From Neisseria sp. HMSC077D05 (GTDB taxonomy: Bacteria > Pseudomonadota > Gammaproteobacteria > Burkholderiales > Neisseriaceae), in the NCBI GenBank assembly GCA_001809325.1, contig KV797012.1, positions 12,205-50,476 of the forward strand: a stretch of 38,272 nt of DNA, read 5' to 3'. A program made the position numbers and the translations under genes. The notes beneath the pieces are model-generated. The model saw only the letters and a program-made list of their open reading frames with translations. It had not been told where the DNA came from and ran no database searches. This document shows positions 31,830 through 38,272 of the stretch, piece by piece (the first letter of the stretch is position 1; each line of letters begins with the position of its first letter).

Positions 31830-31985
31830 TTATTTCAATTTGGTTTCTTTGTAGATAACGTGTTTACGGGCAACAGGGTCAAATTTTTTGATTTCCAATT
31901 TGCCGGGCATAGTGCGTTTGTTTTTGGTAGTGGTGTAGAAGTGACCAGTACCTGCACTTGACTCCAGTTTGATTTTATCGCGCAT
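31830..31985 (-). CDS. rpmG: 50S ribosomal protein L33
   Basis: The 51-residue protein starts [19 protein letters not shown], followed by [17 protein letters not shown] and ending YKETKLK, which is full-length L33. It lacks the CxxC zinc pairs, so it is the zinc-independent form. It lies 28 bases after rpmB on the same strand and shares its promoter. It ends at a strong terminator. Confidence 0.98.
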   Translation of the reverse strand: MRDKIKLESSAGTGHFYTTTKNKRTMPGKLEIKKFDPVARKHVIYKETKLK

Positions 31986-32013
31986 TGCAGTAATCCTTAA
32001 TTAACAGTTTAAA

Positions 32014-32247
32014 TTAAGCTTCGCCGCGAGCACGCAAATCAGCCAATACGACATCAATGCCTACTTTATCAATGGTACGCAATGCAGCGTTAGAAACGCG
32101 CAGGCGAACCCAGCGGTTTTCACTTTCTACCCAGAAACGACGTGATTGCAAGTTAGGCAAAAAACGACGTTTGGTTTTGTTGTTGGCGTGTGATACGTTG
32201 TTGCCAGACATCGGGCGCTTACCGGTCACTTTGCAAACTCGTGCCAT
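32014..32247 (-). CDS. rpmB: 50S ribosomal protein L28
   Basis: The 77-residue protein [33 protein letters not shown] is full-length L28. The ATG at 32247 is the conserved start, with GGAG upstream; the longer open frame is leader sequence. It forms the usual rpmB-rpmG pair and has a good promoter candidate. Confidence 0.98.
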   Translation of the reverse strand: MARVCKVTGKRPMSGNNVSHANNKTKRRFLPNLQSRRFWVESENRWVRLRVSNAALRTIDKVGIDVVLADLRARGEA

Positions 32248-32283
32248 GGTTAGTCTCCAAACTTCTAAAATAGTAAAACGTGA

Positions 32284-32313
32284 TTTATACCATAAAAAGC
32301 AGCATTCATTCAA
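32284..32313 (-). promoter_or_regulatory. Candidate sigma-70 promoter for rpmB-rpmG
   Basis: On the minus strand, TTGAAT (32308-32313) and TATAAA (32284-32289) are 18 bases apart, and TGG before the -10 gives an extended form. The leader would be about 30 bases. Confidence 0.6.
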
Positions 32314-32534
32314 GCTGTTTGATGAAAAAACGATTGTTTTCGAGAATGAGCCTCTCCAATGTTGTTTTCAGGGAACGCTGTTTCTTAAAACGTGACGGGG
32401 ACGAATTATAGCGGATTTTGTTATCGAATACATTTGTTTATCCCAATCCTCAGCCCGCGATATCAAGAATGGGGAAAAGCAAGTTGTAAAAATGTTGATG
32501 CGAATAGTCCGCATCAACCGCACCGAACATCAAC

Positions 32535-32571
32535 AAAAAGGTCGTCTGAAATTTTTCAGACGACCTTTGTT
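32535..32571 (-). terminator. DUS-pair terminator after the M23 peptidase gene
   Basis: AAAGGTCGTCTGAAA and TTTCAGACGACCTTT form a tight hairpin; on the minus strand it is followed by TTTTTG. It begins 13 bases past the stop codon. Confidence 0.85.
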
Positions 32572-32583
32572 CAGACAATCCTA

Positions 32584-33906
32584 TCAGTCCAACTGTGCAA
32601 CCGATACCGGCAAACCGCGCACTGCGGCAAGCATGGTATTGGCAGTTTTCTGCTGTTGGCGGAACGCTGCCATATTGGTAGGCGTCAGTTTCGGAGTCGG
32701 CAATGCAACTGTCGTCGGATTGACCGGCTGACCGTTCACGCGCGCTTCGTAGTGAAGGTGGGGACCGGTTGAACGTCCGCTTGTACCGACGAAACCAATC
32801 ACTTCACCTGCCCGGACATTACCTTCCGCCGGCGTAAATGCACTCATGTGGCCATAAAGCGTCTCGACGCCATTAGAGTGTCGGATCATGACGGTATTAC
32901 CATAACCGCCTTTCCAGCCTTTGAAGGTAATCACACCGTCGGCAGATGCTTTAATCGGCGTGCCTGATGGTGCGGCATAGTCAATACCGGTATGCATACG
33001 GACGGTATGCAAGACGGGGTGAACCCGGTAGCCAAACGGCGAGGAAATACGGGTATAGACAACCGGCTCGATGTTGAATCCCTCTTTTTGCTGGAGGGAT
33101 TTACCGTTTTGGTCATAATAGCTGCCGCTCTCTTCGTCGCCTTTACCTTGGCTGTAATAATAAGCCTGATAAGTTTTTCCGCCTTTGACGATTTCAGCCG
33201 CCAGAATATCGCCGGTACCCATTTGTTGGCCGCGGAAATACATATTGTTGTACAGAAGACGCACGACATCGCCTTCCTGCAAATCCTCCAAGCTCAGCAC
33301 GTCAGAGAAAATTTCGCTGAGTGACTCGCGGATTTCGACAGGTATTTCGGCCTGCGCCATCGCACCGCGTGCGGAAGTCCGTACAACGATAGAGCGCAAC
33401 GTCGGCATGACTTTCATATCCACTTCAGAAGTAGACAGCTGCCATTTGCCTTTGACTTTCTCCAACGCGACAAGGTTTCGTTCCAATTCTTCGTCGGTAA
33501 AGAATTGTACGTCCGTTACCTGACCTGATGAATCGACACGGATGTTGACGGATTGGTTGGCGCGCAAATGCTGCATATTTTGATCTGCGCTGTTTTTCGC
33601 CATGATTTGTTTGATGTCGGTCTGCGCCACACCCATACGCGCCAAAACGTCGGCAAGGGAATCGCCCTGTTGGACAACTTCCTGCGCCCAATAGCTGGAC
33701 TGGAAATTGTTGGTTTCAACATAAACGGCGGGCAATTCCTCAGAAATCCGCTCCAACGCAATGCCTTGAGGATTGGAAACCGGCTCAGTGACCGCATAGG
33801 CAGTCATTACTCCTGATACAGGCAGCAGGATGCCCAACAATGACCAACGTACGGGTTTGTTGTGCCAGAAACGGCGCATGAATGAAAATCGAGTTGTTTT
33901 AGTCAC
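32584..33906 (-). CDS. M23-family peptidoglycan metallopeptidase
   Basis: The 440-residue protein has an N-terminal membrane or signal segment (about 19-38), a LysM/OapA-like region (70-125) and a C-terminal LytM domain. The zinc motifs are H305-x3-D309 in MHTGIDYAAPSGTPI and H383/H385 in GPHLHYEARV. It probably cleaves peptidoglycan cross-links in the periplasm. The layout resembles the neisserial M23 enzyme (NMB0315/gonococcal Mpg) tied to pili and peroxide resistance; orthology is inferred. The start is a GTG at 33906 with GAAGGA upstream; an ATG nine codons further has no ribosome site. Confidence 0.92.
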   Translation of the reverse strand: MTKTTRFSFMRRFWHNKPVRWSLLGILLPVSGVMTAYAVTEPVSNPQGIALERISEELPAVYVETNNFQSSYWAQEVVQQGDSLADVLARMGVAQTDIKQIMAKNSADQNMQHLRANQSVNIRVDSSGQVTDVQFFTDEELERNLVALEKVKGKWQLSTSEVDMKVMPTLRSIVVRTSARGAMAQAEIPVEIRESLSEIFSDVLSLEDLQEGDVVRLLYNNMYFRGQQMGTGDILAAEIVKGGKTYQAYYYSQGKGDEESGSYYDQNGKSLQQKEGFNIEPVVYTRISSPFGYRVHPVLHTVRMHTGIDYAAPSGTPIKASADGVITFKGWKGGYGNTVMIRHSNGVETLYGHMSAFTPAEGNVRAGEVIGFVGTSGRSTGPHLHYEARVNGQPVNPTTVALPTPKLTPTNMAAFRQQQKTANTMLAAVRGLPVSVAQLD

Positions 33907-33950
33907 GCATTATCCTTCAATACGGTAATAATCACTCTACTACCGCATCT

Positions 33951-33959
33951 ATTATGTCA
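33951..33959 (-). promoter_or_regulatory. Possible extended -10 promoter for the M23 peptidase
   Basis: TGACATAAT on the minus strand is an extended -10 box about 45 bases before the GTG start. No clear -35 is seen. Confidence 0.4.
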
Positions 33960-34204
33960 TTTGAAATTATTGAGTTTAATTGTTTATCTTATCAACCGCG
34001 TTTACGGTCTCTCCCAGACAATATGTATACCAAGTGAATAAAATAAACAATCAAATTTACTCAGAACCGAGCAAGATTATCGGGGCTATTCTTTTGATTT
34101 ACACCCCTTTTTTCTGAAATTTACGCGGACTTAATTATAACATATGCACACTTCCAACTCAAAAACGCTATCCATCATCTTGCCTGATAATGACATTGGT
34201 TATT

Positions 34205-34234
34205 TTGAGTATGTTGTATTTTCTCGCGTAAAAT
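34205..34234 (+). promoter_or_regulatory. Candidate sigma-70 promoter for the COG4255-like gene
   Basis: TTGAGT (34205-34210) and TAAAAT (34229-34234) are 18 bases apart. The predicted start near 34241 leaves about 20 bases before the ATG. Confidence 0.55.
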
Positions 34235-34260
34235 AAGCTTTTTCCGTTCTGCCGACTGCC

Positions 34261-35241
34261 ATGAATCTGACGCTTGCCCTCCCCTCTCTCAACCGTCAAA
34301 AAGATGAGACACTTCCTCCTCTCCCGCTTCCTGCGTTTAACCAAATCTTGCGATATGGGTTATTACATAAACAAGAAATGAAGCCGTCTGATTTTTATCG
34401 CCGATATTTATGGAAGGGAAGCTTGTTGGCGCAAGTCAAAGAGCTGATGGGGATTTCACCGCATCAGGTGGCTGTGTTTGCTAGCCCGATATGGCAGCAA
34501 ATGGGATTGCACCAAGTCAGCGTAGTCAGCGGCGAACATCTGTACATCACTAAAGAAGAAGCCGCTCGATTATGTTTGGAACTGTCTGAGTTTTACAGTG
34601 AAAAAGGTTGGCAGTTTTTGCCGGTTCGTCCTGATTTATGGTTGCTCACTCTGCCATCGGAATGCGATTGGGGGATTGCTCCGGTCTTGGATATCTACGG
34701 ACAAATCGGATCGGCTGACCAAGCGAATGGAAAAGACGCCTTGCAATGGCTGGGAATGCAGACTGAAATTCAAATGTGGCTGCACCAACACCCGCTCAAC
34801 GCCGTCCGCACTCAAAACGACACCCCTACAATCAACGGTCTTTGGCTGTGGCAGGATTTAACGGGGCTGCGATCTGCGGACTTCGTCGCTTCCGACAGTA
34901 TTTGGGCGCAATTTTCAGACGACCCCTGCTTGGATGCGCCTTATGATTTTCAGGCTTGGCTGGATGCGGTTGCTGAATCGGGTATTCATCCCGCCAACCC
35001 CGTCATTTTTCTGGACGACTTAGCTGTTACGGAACAAACAGGCGATATTCAGACATACCAAGAAATTTTAGAAAGCTGGGAAACCCGCTGGTTTGCCCCG
35101 CTTTGGCAGGCAGTCTCGCAAGGTCGTCTGAAAAATCTGTCTATCAGTACCGACGGTGAAAACGGCGGCACTTTACGCATCACACCGTTTTCAAAATGGA
35201 AATTCTGGCACCCGAAAAAAACATTTACCGGCAGATGGTAA
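34261..35241 (+). CDS. Conserved hypothetical protein (COG4255-like)
   Basis: The 326-residue soluble protein resembles a beta-proteobacterial family that databases often call cofactor-independent phosphoglycerate mutase. The resemblance is to conserved stretches such as INGLWLWQDL near residue 193 and the long helical N-terminus; I see none of the metal-binding motifs of a true mutase, so enzymatic activity is doubtful. Two DUS are read in frame: FSDDP near residue 218 and GRLKN near residue 287. The stop is 88 bases before ribF, and co-transcription is possible. No clear Shine-Dalgarno precedes the ATG. Confidence 0.75.
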   Translation: MNLTLALPSLNRQKDETLPPLPLPAFNQILRYGLLHKQEMKPSDFYRRYLWKGSLLAQVKELMGISPHQVAVFASPIWQQMGLHQVSVVSGEHLYITKEEAARLCLELSEFYSEKGWQFLPVRPDLWLLTLPSECDWGIAPVLDIYGQIGSADQANGKDALQWLGMQTEIQMWLHQHPLNAVRTQNDTPTINGLWLWQDLTGLRSADFVASDSIWAQFSDDPCLDAPYDFQAWLDAVAESGIHPANPVIFLDDLAVTEQTGDIQTYQEILESWETRWFAPLWQAVSQGRLKNLSISTDGENGGTLRITPFSKWKFWHPKKTFTGRW

Positions 35242-35329
35242 TGCGCCCGCCCCGCCTCGCCGCCCTGTTTATAGAAACACCAATAACGTTTACAATACGC
35301 GACCATTCCACTATTTGCACACACCGCCC

Positions 35330-36283
35330 ATGAAAATCCGACTCGGTCAGCACAATGCACCTGATTTTCCGCAAGGAGCGGCCGTCACGATCGGTAATTT
35401 CGACGGCGTACACCTCGGTCACAAACACATCCTGCAAAAACTCAAAAACGAAGCCGATTCGCGCAACCTTCCCGTCATCGTCGTCATTTTCGAGCCGCAA
35501 CCCAAAGAATTCTTCTCCCTAAAAGCAGGCTTTACGCCCCCATGCCGCATCAGCCCCTTGCGTACCAAGCTGGATTTGTTGAGCGATACCGGCTGTATCG
35601 ACGCCGTCTGGGTGTTGCGTTTCAACCAAGAATTTGCCGATATGAGCGCACAGGATTTCATCGACAAACTGCTGCGCCAAACACTCCACACACGCTATCT
35701 GCTTATCGGCGACGATTTCCGCTTCGGTGCCGGACGTGAAGGCTGTTTCGACTTATTGAAACAGCAAAGCGATATACAAACCGAACGCACGCCTTCCGTC
35801 ATCGTCGAAGACATCCGCACCAGCAGCACAGCCGTGCGCGAAGCCTTGACAGACGGCAACTTGGCGTACGCCAAAAAGCTTTTGGGCCACGATTACGTTT
35901 TGAGCGGCAAAGTCAAACACGGCAAAAAACTCGGCAGAACCATCAACGCCCCTACCGCCAACATCCAACTTCCGCCCCACCGCTATCCCCTGCGCGGCGT
36001 ATTCGTCGTCGAAGCGGACGGCACATTCGGCACACGGCGCGGCGTTGCCAGCTTCGGACTCAACCCGACCGTCAGCAGCAACAATTCGCAAAAACTCGAA
36101 GTCCATTTGTTTGATTTTGAAGGCAATCTTTATGGACAACGTTTGAAAGTACGTTTCCTGCACAAACTGCGTGACGAACAAAAATTCAGCGATATCGAAG
36201 CATTGAAACGGCAAATCGAACAAGATATAGAAGAGGCGAAACAATGGCAGGAAACGGATTATAGTGGATTAAAATTGCAATGA
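35330..36283 (+). CDS. ribF: Bifunctional riboflavin kinase / FAD synthetase
   Basis: The 317-residue enzyme makes FMN from riboflavin and then FAD. The N-terminal nucleotidyltransferase domain has TIGNFDGVHLGHKHIL (about 20-35) and LLIGDDFRFGAGREG; TSSTAVREAL closes it. The C-terminal kinase domain has GRTINAPTANIQLP and RGVFVV. The ATG at 35330 is the family start; the upstream open frame overlaps the previous gene. The last seven residues, YSGLKLQ, and the stop are encoded by the left end of a CREE-ended element that begins at 36260. The original C-terminus has therefore been replaced, probably without harm. Confidence 0.95.
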   Translation: MKIRLGQHNAPDFPQGAAVTIGNFDGVHLGHKHILQKLKNEADSRNLPVIVVIFEPQPKEFFSLKAGFTPPCRISPLRTKLDLLSDTGCIDAVWVLRFNQEFADMSAQDFIDKLLRQTLHTRYLLIGDDFRFGAGREGCFDLLKQQSDIQTERTPSVIVEDIRTSSTAVREALTDGNLAYAKKLLGHDYVLSGKVKHGKKLGRTINAPTANIQLPPHRYPLRGVFVVEADGTFGTRRGVASFGLNPTVSSNNSQKLEVHLFDFEGNLYGQRLKVRFLHKLRDEQKFSDIEALKRQIEQDIEEAKQWQETDYSGLKLQ

Positions 36284-36366
36284 TACGGCGTTGCCAACGC
36301 CCTTATGTACTACCCGTACACGGCGGGCGTTGCCGCCTTTTCTCATTTTTATTTTAATCCACTATA
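36260..36366. repeat. Small mobile element with Correia ends and a different core (107 bp)
   Basis: TATAGTGGATTAAAAT and its perfect complement ATTTTAATCCACTATA bound a 107-base element. Inside are GGCGTTGCCAACGCC and TACCCGTACACGGCGGGCG, unlike the core of the other copies in the window. It overlaps the end of ribF. Confidence 0.88.
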
Positions 36367-36398
36367 AAAGCATCTGCGGCCATTGTCGGATAAAAATG

Positions 36399-36435
36399 AA
36401 AAAGGTCGTCTGAAATCTTTTCAGACGACCTTTTT
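36399..36435. terminator. DUS-pair terminator after ribF
   Basis: AAAAAGGTCGTCTGAAA and TTTCAGACGACCTTTTT form a perfect stem with a 3-base loop and A/T flanks. It lies downstream of the inserted element and before the convergent small-protein gene. Confidence 0.88.
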
Positions 36436-36533
36436 CACAATATGCAGACATCTGCCTGCGAGATTTCTAATGGCCTAAATTTAAAAAGGACGACAACCGT
36501 CAAAACGGTGCGCGGGGAACAGAATCCCTCTTT

Positions 36534-36551
36534 TAATTCAGTCCACTATAC
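36534..36551. repeat. Orphan Correia-like terminal sequence
   Basis: TTAATTCAGTCCACTATA resembles the right end of the elements in this window but has no partner end. It lies just after the stop of the small exported-protein gene. Confidence 0.5.
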
Positions 36552-36556
36552 CCTAC

Positions 36557-36841
36557 TTATTTAACAGCAGGAGCCTGTTCTTGGGCGGCGGCAGGTGCAG
36601 TTTCGGTAGTAGTTTTACCTTGACCGGTCAGCGGGCTGGCAGCTTCGGCTTCCGGTGCAGCAGTTTCAGCAGCTTTGTCGGTTTTCAGGTCGTTGGCTTG
36701 TTTTTTAGCTTTATTGGCTTTTTTGTGAACGTGTTCTGCTTTAGCGGCTTTGCCGGAAGCAGGTTGGGCCATAGCCACAGGAGCAGCGATCAGACCGGCA
36801 GAAACAAGAACGAGAGAGGTCAATTTAGACAATGTTTTCAT
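36557..36841 (-). CDS. Small Ala/Lys-rich exported protein, unknown
   Basis: I do not recognise a function for this 94-residue protein. Its N-terminus MKTLSKLTSLVLVSAGLIAA is a signal peptide with likely cleavage after AMA (about residue 24). The mature part is low-complexity: Lys/Ala-rich (KAAKAEHVHKKANKAKKQAND) and then Ala/Glu/Thr/Pro-rich, so it is probably disordered in the periplasm. It resembles acid-shock or histone-H1-like periplasmic peptides only in composition. AAAGGAT lies before the ATG at 36841, which decides the start over the longer open frame. A palindrome CGGTTT-N6-AAACCG lies at 36956-36973 in its upstream region. Confidence 0.82.
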   Translation of the reverse strand: MKTLSKLTSLVLVSAGLIAAPVAMAQPASGKAAKAEHVHKKANKAKKQANDLKTDKAAETAAPEAEAASPLTGQGKTTTETAPAAAQEQAPAVK

Positions 36842-37081
36842 GTGTAATATCCTTTCGGGAAATTTGTCTGATAAAATCATTCCGTCAAATGCCAAATGGC
36901 AATTTGCGTAAAGACAACCGCATAACCACTTGGTGCGATTGAGTTTTTATTGTAACGGTTTGTTTGTAAACCGAAGTCAGCTCGAGCGAAATTGAAATAA
37001 AGTTTCAAAAGGAGGGTTAACCCCCTTGTCCTGCTTTATTAATCGCACCTCATAGCTTGATTGTTTAAATTTATATATTTC

Positions 37082-38155
37082 ATGGCATTACATCCGATGA
37101 TTTTCGAACACCCCCGATTCCGCAATGCATCCTACATCCTGATGGGGCTTGCCCTGCTTGCGGTGCTGTATTTCCACTTTTTGCCCCTTTTGCTCGCCGT
37201 GATACTGACCTATGTCTTCATCACCAAGACCAACAGCCTGATTCTTTGGCTGCGCCGCCGTACGCTCGCGCGCAATACGTTTCTGCACAAATCGCTCAAC
37301 GCGCACAATATCAACCTGATTTCGACCACGCTGACCATAGGCATCGTGTTGACGGTTATCCTCTTGATGTCTCTGGGGATTTACCACCTGATTCACGGCG
37401 GACACATCACCGTCATGCTGACCAAGCTGGCGGCGATTCTGGAAGACACGAAAAACAGCAGCAGCCTGCCGCAGTCGGTTTTGAACATGCTGCCCAACAA
37501 TACCGCCGAAATCAAAGCCTATGCGGTCAAATTGATTGAAGAATACAGCGCCGCGCTGACGCTCATCAGCAAAAACAGCTTCACCTCGTTCGTGTATATC
37601 CTTATCGGCATCATCATCGGCGCGATGCTCAGTTTCCACCGCCTCAACATGCGCAAAAACCGCCGCAAAATGCCGCCCTTCAAGGCAGAACTGGTGCGGC
37701 GGATTGTGAACTTCGAAACCAGCTTCGAGCGCGTGTTTCTGGCGCAGGTCAAAATCTCGCTGATCGATACCGCGCTGACGGGCGTGTACCTCTATCTGAT
37801 CCTGCCGCTTTTCGGCGTCGAGTTGCCGTTTAAACTGACCGTGTTGGTCATCGCCTTCATCGTCGGGCTGATTCCCGTCGCGGGTAACCTGATTTCCAAC
37901 ACCATCATTATCATCTTGAGCCTCGGCGCGTCTTTATATGTGGCGGTCGCCTCGCTGGTGTTTCTGGTCGTCATCCACAAGCTCGAATACTTCCTGAACG
38001 CGAAAATCATCGGTTCGGAAATCGAATCAAGCGCATGGGAACTGCTGGTAGCGATGGTCGTGTTCGAACGGATTTTCGGCGTCGGCGGCATCATCGTCGC
38101 ACCGGTTTATTATGCGTATCTGAAGAATGAGTTGAAACAGCAGAAGCTGATTTAG
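37082..38155 (+). CDS. AI-2E / PerM-family membrane transporter
   Basis: The 357-residue inner-membrane protein has about seven to eight hydrophobic segments in the AI-2E (PerM/YdiK/TqsA) pattern. The central soluble part (about 110-170) is followed by ISLIDTALTGVYLYLILPLFGV and FIVGLIPVAGNLISNT, the most conserved part of the family. Members export or import small molecules; the substrate is not predictable. The ATG at 37082 lies in a region without a good ribosome site; a TTG at 37061 and an ATG at 37094 are other options. A DUS-pair terminator follows. Confidence 0.9.
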   Translation: MALHPMIFEHPRFRNASYILMGLALLAVLYFHFLPLLLAVILTYVFITKTNSLILWLRRRTLARNTFLHKSLNAHNINLISTTLTIGIVLTVILLMSLGIYHLIHGGHITVMLTKLAAILEDTKNSSSLPQSVLNMLPNNTAEIKAYAVKLIEEYSAALTLISKNSFTSFVYILIGIIIGAMLSFHRLNMRKNRRKMPPFKAELVRRIVNFETSFERVFLAQVKISLIDTALTGVYLYLILPLFGVELPFKLTVLVIAFIVGLIPVAGNLISNTIIIILSLGASLYVAVASLVFLVVIHKLEYFLNAKIIGSEIESSAWELLVAMVVFERIFGVGGIIVAPVYYAYLKNELKQQKLI

Positions 38156-38176
38156 ATAGGGTTTGAAATATAGATG

Positions 38177-38223
38177 AAAGGTCGTCTGAAAAGCTCGAAA
38201 TAGGTTTTTCAGACGACCTTTTT
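38177..38223 (+). terminator. DUS-pair terminator after the AI-2E transporter gene
   Basis: AAAGGTCGTCTGAAAA and TTTTTCAGACGACCTTT form a stem with a loop of about 13 bases, followed by T residues. Confidence 0.85.
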
Positions 38224-38242
38224 CAGCTACGGCAACCTTATC

Positions 38243-38267
38243 CCTTCCCCCGTCTGGCGGGGGAAGG
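38243..38267. repeat. GC-rich perfect hairpin at window edge
   Basis: CCTTCCCCCG and CGGGGGAAGG form a 10-bp stem around TCTGG. No T-run follows within the window, and it is not a DUS. It may be part of a dispersed repeat that continues beyond the edge. Confidence 0.7.
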
Positions 38268-38272
38268 TTAGG

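Larger units (their letters stand above)
32248..32583. other. Intergenic region, rpmB to M23 peptidase
   Basis: No gene is seen in these 336 bases. They hold the rpmB promoter and a DUS-pair hairpin beyond the peptidase gene stop. Confidence 0.6.
33907..34260. other. Divergent AT-rich promoter region
   Basis: No gene is seen in these 354 bases. Promoter candidates for both flanking genes lie near the two ends; the middle is AT-rich without clear repeats or DUS. Confidence 0.6.

Noticed and set aside
1-38272. CRISPR arrays, tRNA or rRNA genes, prophage, toxin-antitoxin or defence systems
   Set aside because: I looked for regular spaced repeats, RNA gene hallmarks and accessory gene clusters and saw none; the regularly recurring 10-12 base words are DUS.

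Overview
The window is chromosomal DNA of a commensal Neisseria, most likely of the N. mucosa / N. sicca / N. macacae group. The main evidence is the DNA uptake sequence (DUS) AGGTCGTCTGAA, the dialect reported for that group, which recurs dozens of times on both strands, often as inverted pairs just after stop codons. Correia-type repeat elements (CREE, ends TATAGTGGATTA...TAATCCACTATA) and the gene content (LtgA-type transglycosylase, LctP, secDF-yajC, Neisseria-type Apt and RibF) agree. I saw no rRNA or tRNA genes, CRISPR array, prophage or complete insertion sequence. This is essentially core housekeeping sequence, and I found no clear undescribed multi-gene system.

Layout: (1) 1-3900: pip (minus), then lptE-holA (plus, start and stop overlapping) and two small membrane-protein genes. 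(2) 3986-9800: lactate permease lctP, divergent from a GntR/FCD regulator, then gcvP. The shared lctP/regulator region has two promoter candidates, each followed by TTGG-N5-CCAA-type operator-like palindromes. (3) 9900-15350: a DUF1328 membrane peptide, a Nit-type amidohydrolase, a ribokinase-like PfkB kinase, apt and the lipoprotein transglycosylase ltgA, mostly single-gene units closed by DUS-pair hairpins. (4) 15670-21270, all minus: accD and trpA, fxsA, glutathione peroxidase, an ankyrin protein, rpsO and pmbA. (5) 21350-26110: darP, an unknown lipoprotein and recJ, bracketed by two nearly identical CREEs, then a second PfkB kinase. (6) 26245-30246, minus: a nitroreductase and secF-secD-yajC (in transcription order yajC, secD, secF). 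(7) 30478-33906: a histone-deacetylase-family hydrolase, a full-length CREE, rpmB-rpmG and an M23 peptidase. (8) 34261-38155: a COG4255-like protein, ribF (3' end overwritten by a CREE-ended element), a small Ala/Lys-rich exported protein and an AI-2E/PerM transporter.

The genes cover envelope biogenesis (LptE, LtgA, M23 peptidase, SecDF-YajC), translation (S15, L28, L33, DarP), replication and repair (HolA, RecJ), and carbon, amino-acid and cofactor metabolism (LctP, GcvP, TrpA, AccD, Apt, RibF, two sugar kinases). Most interest lies in non-coding structure: the lctP operator region, promoters that overlap DUS, a DUS hairpin in the gcvP interdomain linker, foreign-dialect DUS inside gcvP, and CREE insertions that alter gene ends. 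All promoter, operator and terminator calls come from reading the sequence by eye.
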